Below are positions 1 to 5,002 of a DNA stretch of 10,029 nucleotides, one piece after another (position 1 is the first letter of the stretch; each line of letters starts with the position of its first letter). The stretch comes from Acidobacteriaceae bacterium (GTDB lineage: Bacteria; Acidobacteriota; Terriglobia; Terriglobales; Acidobacteriaceae), in assembly GCA_003168235.1 (NCBI GenBank), contig PMSZ01000176.1, forward strand, positions 1 through 10,029, in the 5' to 3' direction. Under the pieces are notes generated by a model. The model had not been told where the DNA came from, did not search any database, and was given only the letters and a program-made list of their open reading frames with translations. Made by a program: the position numbers and the translations under genes.

Positions 1-1
1 A

Positions 2-541
2 CTCATCTCGAATCAGGAAGAAGTCGCCAAGGCCATGTACGACAACGCGGCATCGGTCGCTCTGGTGCAACTGCGCCGCATCCAGCACGGCGACACGATC
101 GAAGAGGACCACGAGCGCGACCGGCAGTTGATCGCGCACTACATCGCCGACAGGGTTCCCGGCTCGATCGAACAATTCACGCGCGACGGCAAGACGTACG
201 TTCGCGTAGCCGATTATCAAAAGATGCGGCAAGGCGTCGGCATGCTACTCGCCGAACTGATGCGCATCAAGGCTGAGGGTGACTACGACGCGATCAAGGC
301 GCTCGTCGATCAATATGGAGTCCACTTCGATGCCGCGTTGCGCGACCAGGTGCAGGAGCGCTATCGCAAACTCAATCTGCCGACGTATTTTGCCGGCGTC
401 AATGCCGACCTCGTCGCCAGCTTCAAAACAAGTGGAGAGGTCGACAAAGTCGAAATCCGTTATTGGGACGATCCGGCCAAGCAATATCTCGACTATGGCG
501 CGATGTGGGATCCAAGCCTTAGTAGCGAAGCTAAGAAGTGA
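2..541 (+). CDS. Dipeptidyl-peptidase III-like (M49) zinc peptidase, C-terminal part
   Basis: This gene is cut by the left edge: the frame is open from base 2 (LISNQEEVAKAM...) and ends in TGA at 539-541, giving about 179 residues. The stretch RRIQHGDTIEEDHERDRQLIAHYI, then DGKTYVRV and MRQGVGMLLAELMRIKAEGDYDAIKALVDQYGV, matches what I know of the C-terminal helical lobe of bacterial dipeptidyl-peptidase III-like proteins (family M49), which remove dipeptides from the N-terminus of oligopeptides. The zinc-binding HEXXGH-type motif and its partner glutamate would lie upstream, outside the window, so catalytic competence cannot be judged here. The ATG at 35 is internal to the homologous region and is not the true start. 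The tail (YWDDPAKQYLDYGAMWDP) is typical of the family's end. Family assignment is from remembered similarity; the exact substrate is unknown. Confidence 0.78.
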   Translation, partial: LISNQEEVAKAMYDNAASVALVQLRRIQHGDTIEEDHERDRQLIAHYIADRVPGSIEQFTRDGKTYVRVADYQKMRQGVGMLLAELMRIKAEGDYDAIKALVDQYGVHFDAALRDQVQERYRKLNLPTYFAGVNADLVASFKTSGEVDKVEIRYWDDPAKQYLDYGAMWDPSLSSEAKK

Positions 542-614
542 GGCGATTCGGTCGCGAAGCGGCATAAGAATACAGTCCACGGCGTGAGCTTGGTATCAGG
601 GGGGAAAACAATTC

Positions 615-652
615 ACCCGACGGGTCCCGCTCGCATCCCCCACCCGACCCGT
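615..652. promoter_or_regulatory. Inverted repeats just upstream of the TauE/SafE gene
   Basis: Two nested inverted repeats are visible. ACCCG-A-CGGGT is a perfect palindrome at 615-625. ACGGGTC at 620-626 pairs with GACCCGT at 646-652 (7 bp, 19-nt loop). The CACCCGAC unit also occurs twice directly (614-621 and 641-648). The second arm ends 8 bases before the TTG start at 661. This could be a protein-binding operator or an mRNA structure near the start; it lacks a following T-tract, so it does not look like a terminator for the upstream peptidase gene. The function is inference. Confidence 0.35.
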
Positions 653-660
653 GATAAACC

Positions 661-1434
661 TTGTACTTGGATCTCCACACCGCCATATTCCTGTTTTTTG
701 CCGGCGCCCTCGGCGGCGCGCTCAACGCAGTGGCCGGCGGCGGCAGCTTCGTCGCCTTTCCCGCGTTGCTTTTTACCGGAGTCCCTCCCATCCCCGCCAA
801 TGCCACCAACACCGTCGCGCTCTGGGTGGGAGTCACGGCCAGCGGCGGCGCCTATCGCAAGCATCTCGATATTTCCCGGCGCGTCATGGTTCCTCTCGCC
901 ATCACCAGCGTCATCGGAGGCATAGCCGGTGCTTATCTTCTGCTGCACACGCCGGCGCAGACTTTTCTGCGGGTTTTGCCCTGGCTGATGCTGGGGGCAA
1001 CGCTGCTTTTCATGTTCGGCAACCGCCTGTCGCGCCGCTCCGGAGGTTCCATGGCCCGCGACGCCTCCACTTCCGCGCTGGCCGTCGCTACCATCTTTGA
1101 GCTGATCGTCTCGGTTTACGGTGGCTACTTCGGTGGTGGAGTGGGCATTCTCAATCTCGCCATGTTCGCCGCCCTCGGCATGACCGACATCCACGCCATG
1201 AATGCCCTCAAGGTCGTCCTTAGCGGCATCATCAATGGCATCGCCGTCATCACCTTCATCATCTACGGAGCCGTCGTCTGGAAGCCGTGCGGCATCATGA
1301 CCGCAGGCGCAATCTGCGGAGGATACCTAGCCGCGCATTATTCCCAGAAGCTGCCCGGCTCCTGGATTCGCGCCTTCGTCATCGTAGTCGGTACGTCGAT
1401 GACGGCGTATTTTTTCTGGAGGGCCTACCACTGA
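661..1434 (+). CDS. Sulfite exporter TauE/SafE family membrane protein
   Basis: This is a 257-residue, strongly hydrophobic protein with about eight predicted membrane segments, the usual size for the TauE/SafE (formerly DUF81) family. Members are inner-membrane exporters of small organic or sulfur anions such as sulfite or sulfoacetate. Both halves carry the family's repeated glycine-rich signature: NAVAGGGSF at residues 22-30, and YGGYFGGGVGIL at 153-164 followed by NALK at 181-184. The start must be a TTG. An in-frame TAA lies at 655-657, and the first in-frame start codons are TTG at 661 and TTG at 667. The second would give a protein starting MDLHTAIFL and is equally possible. Neither has a clear Shine-Dalgarno sequence. 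The gene runs convergent to the acetyltransferase and shows no obvious operon partner. The transported substrate cannot be told from sequence. Confidence 0.88.
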   Translation: MYLDLHTAIFLFFAGALGGALNAVAGGGSFVAFPALLFTGVPPIPANATNTVALWVGVTASGGAYRKHLDISRRVMVPLAITSVIGGIAGAYLLLHTPAQTFLRVLPWLMLGATLLFMFGNRLSRRSGGSMARDASTSALAVATIFELIVSVYGGYFGGGVGILNLAMFAALGMTDIHAMNALKVVLSGIINGIAVITFIIYGAVVWKPCGIMTAGAICGGYLAAHYSQKLPGSWIRAFVIVVGTSMTAYFFWRAYH

Positions 1435-1453
1435 TGTTGATTAAACGTGCGCC

Positions 1454-1474
1454 GAAAGACCAGAGTGGTGTTTC
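1454..1474. terminator. Possible bidirectional hairpin between convergent genes
   Basis: GAAA-G-ACCA-GAG-TGGT-G-TTTC forms a hairpin of four pairs, one G/G mismatch and four pairs, with a GAG loop. It sits in the 74-bp gap between the ends of the TauE/SafE gene and the acetyltransferase gene. On the plus strand it is followed by T-rich sequence (AGTTTGATTCTTT) but not a clean T-run. The position suits a shared terminator; the structure is weak. Confidence 0.35.
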
Positions 1475-1508
1475 AGTTTGATTCTTTCCAAAAGCGTGAC
1501 GAGTGGGG

Positions 1509-1994
1509 CTAATCAAGAGCACCGAACGCTGGCGCGTGGTGTACCTCGCCGGTTGTCGCGGGAAGCGATGCTGCGAGATTGAGCACCATGAAATGCTGTC
1601 CGGCATAGACGGACGTGAAGCCCGTGGCTGCGGCTCTGTCAAAACCGAACCGTGCGTAGTAGTTCGGATCGCCCAAAACGAAGATAGCGGCCCAGCCTTC
1701 ACTGCGAGCGCGGTCCACTGCGCTCTTAATCAGAGCCGATCCGATACCGCTCCGCTGTCTTCTGGGCGTGACCGATACGGGAGCGAGGGCCAATGCCGGG
1801 AATGGAGCGTCCATCCGGGACAGCAGAACGTGACCGACAACCTGGCCGTCTTCCTCTGCCACCAGCGAGATGACGCTGTCGCCGGCATCTCGTAGTTCTC
1901 CTACAAGTTTTGCCTCAGCCGATTGCCCGAAGGCAGATGTGACGACCTGGTAAACGGCGGTCCAGTCATGCGAGTTTTCGTCGCGAATGTTCAT
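1509..1994 (-). CDS. GNAT family N-acetyltransferase (YhbS-like)
   Basis: This is a 161-residue protein read from ATG at 1994 to TAG at 1509. It has the Gcn5-related acetyltransferase fold signature. A beta strand reading LALAPVSVTP (residues 68-77) leads into the acetyl-CoA pyrophosphate loop RRQRSGIGSAL, with the Q-x-x-G-x-G pattern at residues 80-85. The segment FVLGDPNYYARFGFDRA (105-121) is characteristic of the YhbS-like subgroup. The longer open frame reaches 2099, but the extra N-terminal 35 residues look non-coding and would overlap the LysR promoter, so I prefer the ATG at 1994, where GNAT homology begins. No strong Shine-Dalgarno precedes it. The acceptor substrate (small molecule, protein or antibiotic) is unknown. 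The gene is divergent from the LysR gene, the classic arrangement for a LysR regulator and its target, though that link is inference. Confidence 0.88.
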   Translation of the reverse strand: MNIRDENSHDWTAVYQVVTSAFGQSAEAKLVGELRDAGDSVISLVAEEDGQVVGHVLLSRMDAPFPALALAPVSVTPRRQRSGIGSALIKSAVDRARSEGWAAIFVLGDPNYYARFGFDRAAATGFTSVYAGQHFMVLNLAASLPATTGEVHHAPAFGALD

Positions 1995-2043
1995 CGTTAT
2001 ACGGCTTGAGCACGGACCGGGACGGCAAACAAGTGTGGTCTGC

Positions 2044-2068
2044 TTGGGATAGTAGATCGGAAACCCAA
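2044..2068. promoter_or_regulatory. Dyad TTGGG-N15-CCCAA between divergent GNAT and LysR genes
   Basis: A 5-bp inverted repeat with 15-bp spacing lies in the 134-bp gap between the divergent acetyltransferase and LysR starts. On the minus strand a TACTAT hexamer (2049-2054) inside it could be the acetyltransferase -10 element. LysR-type regulators normally bind interrupted dyads (T-N11-A type) in such divergent gaps, so this is a candidate operator. Short dyads like this also occur by chance. Confidence 0.25.
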
Positions 2069-2110
2069 CCTGAGAAACTACCAAAAACAGATCTGACACG
2101 GCGAGTTCGC

Positions 2111-2116
2111 TATAAT
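2111..2116 (+). promoter_or_regulatory. TATAAT -10 element of the LysR gene
   Basis: A perfect TATAAT hexamer lies 12 bases before the ATG at 2129. No recognisable TTGACA-like -35 element is present at 16-18 bp spacing. A transcript starting about 7 bases after the hexamer would have a 5' leader of only about six nucleotides, and no Shine-Dalgarno is visible, so the mRNA may be nearly leaderless. Confidence 0.55.
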
Positions 2117-2128
2117 CGCACCTACTCC

Positions 2129-3058
2129 ATGGATTTCGATCAGCTCATCACGTTTCTCGAGGTTGCAAAGCAGGGCAGTTTTTCTCGCGCCGGAGAGAAG
2201 GTATTTCGCTCGCAATCGGCGGTCAGCGCGCAGATCCGGCAGTTGGAGCAGGAGTATGGCGACCGGTTGCTGGACCGGTCGGGCAAGACGGTAAAGCTGA
2301 CTCCTGCCGGACAAGTGCTGCATGACTATGCCGTGCGCCTGAAGCAGTTGCGCGAAGAATCGCTGATGGCAGTGGCCGACCACAGCCGCACGCCGCGCGG
2401 CACGCTTCGCGTCGGCGCCAATGAAGCGACTTGCCTCTACGTGCTGCCCGAGGTGTTTGCCGAATTCTGCCGTCGCTATCCGCCGGTGCAGATCAACATC
2501 TATCGCAACTTCAGCTACAAGGTGATAGAGAAACTCGAAAATGGCTCCATCGAAGTCGGCTTTGTAACTTTGCCTATCCAATCGCCCAGCCTTGTGGTCC
2601 GCCCTATTCATCGCGACAAGCTGATGCTGATGGTGAGCCCGAAAAATCCCCTCGCTAACCAGAAAACTGCGGCGGTCAGCGATATCGTCAAACATCCGGT
2701 GCTATTGCCAAAGACAGGCCACACGCGTCGGCTGCTGGACAAGCTGTTCCGCCCGCATCGCGACGAGTTGCAGGTAAGAATGGAATTGCCCAGCATCGGC
2801 ATGATCAAGAGCTTTGTGGCGGCAGACCTTGGCGTGTCGATCATCAGCGCGTCGTTCGCGCGCGATGAGGTCGCGGCGGGGAGGGTCAAGTTGGTCGATC
2901 TGGAGGATGCGGAACTTTTTCGCGAACTGGGGCTGGCTTATCGCCGCGACCGGACGCTTTCCTGCGCCGGCACTGCGTTTATCGATGTCCTGCTGCAAAA
3001 GGTCCTGCCGCAAAAGTCGACTTCACCCAAAAAACCTCACTCTTCAGCCCAGGCGTGA
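2129..3058 (+). CDS. LysR family transcriptional regulator
   Basis: This is a 309-residue protein, the standard length for LysR-type regulators. Residues 1-60 form the winged helix-turn-helix: MDFDQLITFLEVAKQGSFSRAGEKV, then SQSAVSAQIRQLE as the recognition region, and LLDRSGKTVKLTPAG as the wing. A linker helix (about 65-88) leads to the substrate-binding domain, which starts at GTLRVGANEA (91-100) and covers the rest as two periplasmic-binding-protein-like lobes. The open frame extends upstream to 2006, but LysR homology begins exactly at the ATG at 2129, so I use that start. The ligand-binding domain has a CysB/CysL/CbbR-like look, but the effector cannot be predicted. Its divergent neighbour is the GNAT gene. 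A link to the nearby TauE/SafE exporter, and so to sulfur metabolism, is possible but only inference. Confidence 0.92.
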   Translation: MDFDQLITFLEVAKQGSFSRAGEKVFRSQSAVSAQIRQLEQEYGDRLLDRSGKTVKLTPAGQVLHDYAVRLKQLREESLMAVADHSRTPRGTLRVGANEATCLYVLPEVFAEFCRRYPPVQINIYRNFSYKVIEKLENGSIEVGFVTLPIQSPSLVVRPIHRDKLMLMVSPKNPLANQKTAAVSDIVKHPVLLPKTGHTRRLLDKLFRPHRDELQVRMELPSIGMIKSFVAADLGVSIISASFARDEVAAGRVKLVDLEDAELFRELGLAYRRDRTLSCAGTAFIDVLLQKVLPQKSTSPKKPHSSAQA

Positions 3059-3118
3059 GCGGCAGATCCCGAGGGGATAATTCAGTCATGCACTCTTGGC
3101 CCGTACTATCCACTTTCA

Positions 3119-3150
3119 TTCACATTGCTTTCACATTCCCGTTTTATGCT
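3119..3150 (+). promoter_or_regulatory. Pho-box-like direct repeat and -10 element upstream of phoU
   Basis: TTCACATT occurs at 3119-3126 and again at 3130-3137, so the two copies start exactly 11 bp apart (one helical turn). The core TTCACA-N5-TTCACA fits the TT(A/T/C)A(C/T)A direct-repeat pattern described for Bacillus PhoP and the 11-bp repeat layout of proteobacterial PhoB boxes. A TATGCT hexamer (possible -10) lies at 3145-3150, with the repeats covering the place of a -35 element, as at PhoB-activated promoters. It is followed by the phoU ATG at 3196. Binding by a PhoB/PhoP protein is inference. Confidence 0.5.
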
Positions 3151-3195
3151 AGTTTTTAGCTGTCAGCAGGTCGTCCAGAGTCCGCGAGTTTCCCC

Positions 3196-3966
3196 ATGGC
3201 TCGAAAACAGATCGCAAGTCCGCAAGTTAAACGCCGCTCAACTTCCAAGCCATCGCGAACAGCGGAAGTGCGACCGCGCGCGGTCCAGCAGCGACGTATC
3301 CGCAGTAATAGTAATGATGACGTGTTTGCCGAAGATGAACTTACAGCTCTGGTCGTGCGCGGCTGCCTGATCGCGCGCGACGCCGTCTTCAATGTCAGGG
3401 ACTTTCTCGCTGACGGCTCGCGCCTGGCATTTCTCGCCATCAAGGATTGCGAAAAAGAACTCGATCAGATCGAGCGCAAGATTGATGAGCAATTGCCCGA
3501 AGCAATCACGCGTGTGGGCGAAGCCAAAGCGCGCGAACTGCTGGCCTGCCTGAAGTTCATCACCGACCTGGAACGCATTGGAGATCTCGCCTACAGTGCG
3601 GTAATGCAGTTGCAGGCGCGGCGCGAAAAACTCCCGGTCGCGGACTCGCGGCAACTGGTAGAGATGGCTTCGTTGCTCTACGCGATGCTGGAGCAGGTGC
3701 ATCAGGGCTTTGTCGAACGCGACGTCGCATGCGCGCAAAGCGTTCTGCAATCCGATCCGGAAGTGGACCGCTTATGCCACGCGCTGTTTCACCGGCACCT
3801 GGCCGAGCAGAATGCCCCCGCCGATCAGAAGAATTTCGACATCCTGCTTGCCGCGCAGGCGCTGGAGCGCATCGGCGATCACGCCAAGAACCTGGCGGAA
3901 GAGCTTTACGGTCTTTCTGAAGGGCGTTCGCTGCGGCACAACGCCAGAAAACTCTCGACAGCCTAG
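3196..3966 (+). CDS. phoU: PhoU-domain phosphate signalling protein
   Basis: This 256-residue protein has two tandem three-helix PhoU domains (about residues 48-140 and 150-240). Each ends in the metal-cluster signature: FITDLERIGDLA at 121-132 and QALERIGDHAKNLAEEL at 221-237. In known systems PhoU sits on the membrane side of the cytosol, bridges the PstSCAB phosphate importer and the PhoR kinase, and shuts off the Pho response when phosphate is ample. The first 40 or so residues are an unusual basic, low-complexity extension rich in Lys, Arg, Ser and Pro, absent from the usual 215-240-residue PhoU. The ATG at 3196 lacks a clear ribosome site; a GTG at residue 25 is an alternative start that would shorten the extension. 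No pst, phoB or phoR gene lies in the window, so this is a stand-alone copy. The Pho-box-like repeat upstream supports a phosphate role. Confidence 0.9.
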   Translation: MARKQIASPQVKRRSTSKPSRTAEVRPRAVQQRRIRSNSNDDVFAEDELTALVVRGCLIARDAVFNVRDFLADGSRLAFLAIKDCEKELDQIERKIDEQLPEAITRVGEAKARELLACLKFITDLERIGDLAYSAVMQLQARREKLPVADSRQLVEMASLLYAMLEQVHQGFVERDVACAQSVLQSDPEVDRLCHALFHRHLAEQNAPADQKNFDILLAAQALERIGDHAKNLAEELYGLSEGRSLRHNARKLSTA

Positions 3967-4077
3967 GCCGGGACGCGAACCCAAAACGAAAACGAGCTTT
4001 CGTTCGTGCTCAAACTTCCGCGCTTAAACCCGCGAAGTCGGCAATACGCGCGAGTCTAAGCGGACGCGAGCTTTTGT

Positions 4078-4083
4078 TATAAT
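4078..4083 (+). promoter_or_regulatory. TATAAT -10 element of the tRNA-Glu gene
   Basis: A perfect TATAAT lies 26 bases before the mature 5' end of the tRNA, giving a predicted leader of about 20 nt for RNase P removal. No TTGACA-like -35 is evident at normal spacing. Its flanks (GT-TATAAT-CG) closely resemble those of the LysR gene box (GC-TATAAT-CG). Confidence 0.55.
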
Positions 4084-4109
4084 CGAAACTCGTCGCCACC
4101 CACCCAAGG

Positions 4110-4184
4110 GGCGCTATCGTCTAGGGGTTAGGACGGAAGATTCTCAATCTTCAAACCCGGGTTCGATTCCCGGTAGCGCTACCA
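4110..4184 (+). tRNA. tRNA-Glu (anticodon CTC)
   Basis: A full cloverleaf can be drawn. The acceptor stem GGCGCTA (4110-4116) pairs with TAGCGCT (4174-4180), with a G-U pair at position 1-72. There is a D arm with GTC/GAC around a GGGGTTAG-type loop. The anticodon stem GAAGA/TCTTC (4136-4140, 4148-4152) has the loop TTCTCAA, so the anticodon CTC is at 4143-4145. The T arm is CCGGG-TTCGATT-CCCGG (4157-4173). The discriminator is A4181 and CCA is encoded at 4182-4184. Anticodon CTC reads GAG, so it charges glutamate. The gene appears to be a single-tRNA unit. Confidence 0.95.
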
Positions 4185-4718
4185 ACAAGTCTGCAGTGCA
4201 GAGAAATCGGCCTCCATTGCTCTGAAATTTGTAGGAAATCGCCGGTAATTCCGCAATTCTTGCTTTAGAACCGGACCAGAGAAAGTGTCGCGCTGTGTGC
4301 CGTCGGCAGGTGTTTCTGCCTTTTTCTCCGTAAGGCATCTGAGCAGTCCGGTTTCATGGGCTCCGTCTGGCGAATGGAATGCGATCATAAACCGATGATG
4401 TGGCGAAAGCCCCTTGACTTTTGCCTGGCTTCGGAACCCACTCGTCCCTGCCTACAAGCGCGGTTCCCAGCACCGATCCAATGGAACCTGCTACAAGAGG
4501 ACTTCTGGGGCGCGTAGGGGGACTATTTCCGTTGCATAAGTTCCGGTTTGCCCGTCATCCGCCCAGGAACAGGCAGTCATGCGAAAGACACGTTGGCGTT
4601 CGAGCTTGCCCAGTGCGACATCATCTCGGGACGGCCCCATTTGCGGCGTTTTGCATCGGCACCGTGGGATGCCTTTCGCGTGAAAAATCTGCTACCATCA
4701 CTGTTCGGTGAGGCAACC
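4185..4718. other. Gene-poor stretch between tRNA-Glu and the DUF4242 gene
   Basis: No open frame here has a recognisable protein. Short frames on both strands (for example 4421-4711 plus) have irregular composition and no homology I recognise. The frame at 4144-4338 minus is an antisense-tRNA artefact. Visible items are a 5-bp inverted repeat CTGCA-G-TGCAG directly after the tRNA, the intrinsic terminator at 4305-4325, and the ribosome binding site of the DUF4242 gene (GGTGAGG, 4707-4713). The remaining roughly 380 bp (4326-4706) could hold a long leader, a small RNA or decayed sequence; I see nothing I can name. Confidence 0.6.
4305..4325 (+). terminator. Intrinsic terminator downstream of tRNA-Glu
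   Basis: GGCAG (4305-4309) pairs with CTGCC (4316-4320) around a six-base loop and is followed directly by TTTTT (4321-4325) and C. This is a short but textbook rho-independent shape on the plus strand. It lies about 120 nt after the tRNA CCA end and most likely ends the tRNA transcript. Confidence 0.6.
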
Positions 4719-4991
4719 ATGCCCCAATACGTAATCGAACGGGAAATTCCAGGCGCAGGTAATTTGTCTGATGCGGAACTGCAGGCAGTCGCCAGAAAGT
4801 CGGTCGGCGTGTTGAAAGAATTAGGACCGGACATCAAGTGGCTCCACTCCTACGTCACCGGCGACAAAGTTTATTGTGTGTACCTGGCGCCGGACGAGGA
4901 AACGGTTCGCGAACACGCACGCCGCGGAGGTTTTCCGGCGAATCGCATCTCGGCAGTGCGCCGCATGATCGATCCCGGCACCGCGAACTGA
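4719..4991 (+). CDS. DUF4242 family small protein (SCO4226-like)
   Basis: This is a 90-residue soluble protein beginning MPQYVIEREIPGAGNLS. It contains WLHSYVTGDKVYCVYLAP (residues 41-58) and EHARRGGFPANRIS (66-78), the pattern I know from DUF4242 proteins. The characterised relative SCO4226 of Streptomyces coelicolor is a ferredoxin-like-fold nickel-binding protein; whether this one binds metal is unknown. The open frame extends upstream to 4548, but the family starts at the ATG at 4719, which has a good Shine-Dalgarno (GGTGAGG, 4707-4713, five-base spacing), so that start is chosen. A TACCAT hexamer at 4693-4698 is a weak candidate -10 element. The gene is convergent with the kinase gene, with a single base between the two stop codons. 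Confidence 0.85.
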   Translation: MPQYVIEREIPGAGNLSDAELQAVARKSVGVLKELGPDIKWLHSYVTGDKVYCVYLAPDEETVREHARRGGFPANRISAVRRMIDPGTAN

Positions 4992-5002
4992 CTTAAGCCG
5001 GG
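4974..5002. terminator. Hairpin spanning both convergent stop codons
   Basis: CCCGGC (4974-4979) pairs with GCCGGG (4997-5002), six GC pairs around a 17-nt loop that contains both the TGA of the DUF4242 gene and the TAA of the kinase gene. On the plus strand it is followed by only TTT. It may help end transcription in both directions, but the T-tract is weak, so this is tentative. Confidence 0.3.

Noticed and set aside
613..1194. 193-residue minus-strand frame opposite the TauE/SafE gene
   Set aside because: It is highly hydrophilic and Gly/Arg/His-rich, as expected for the antisense of membrane-helix codons, and shows no recognisable motif.
2078..2695. 205-residue minus-strand frame opposite the LysR gene
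   Set aside because: The LysR reading is unmistakable on the plus strand and the antisense frame has no family signature.
3088..3159. 23-residue hydrophobic mini-ORF (MHSWPVLSTFIHIAFTF...) upstream of phoU
   Set aside because: GAGGGG lies upstream at long spacing, but the frame overlaps the Pho-box-like repeat and predicted promoter, so it would not be transcribed from that promoter. Probably chance.
3985..4004. Hairpin AACGAAA / TTTCGTT after phoU
   Set aside because: A seven-pair AT-rich stem without a following T-run; too weak to call a terminator.
4144..4338. Minus-strand frame ending LVALPGIEPGFED
   Set aside because: The C-terminal part is simply the antisense translation of the tRNA-Glu gene, a well-known source of spurious protein predictions.
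4421..4711. 96-residue plus-strand frame before the DUF4242 gene
   Set aside because: Irregular composition, no ribosome site, no family resemblance, and its end overlaps the DUF4242 ribosome site.
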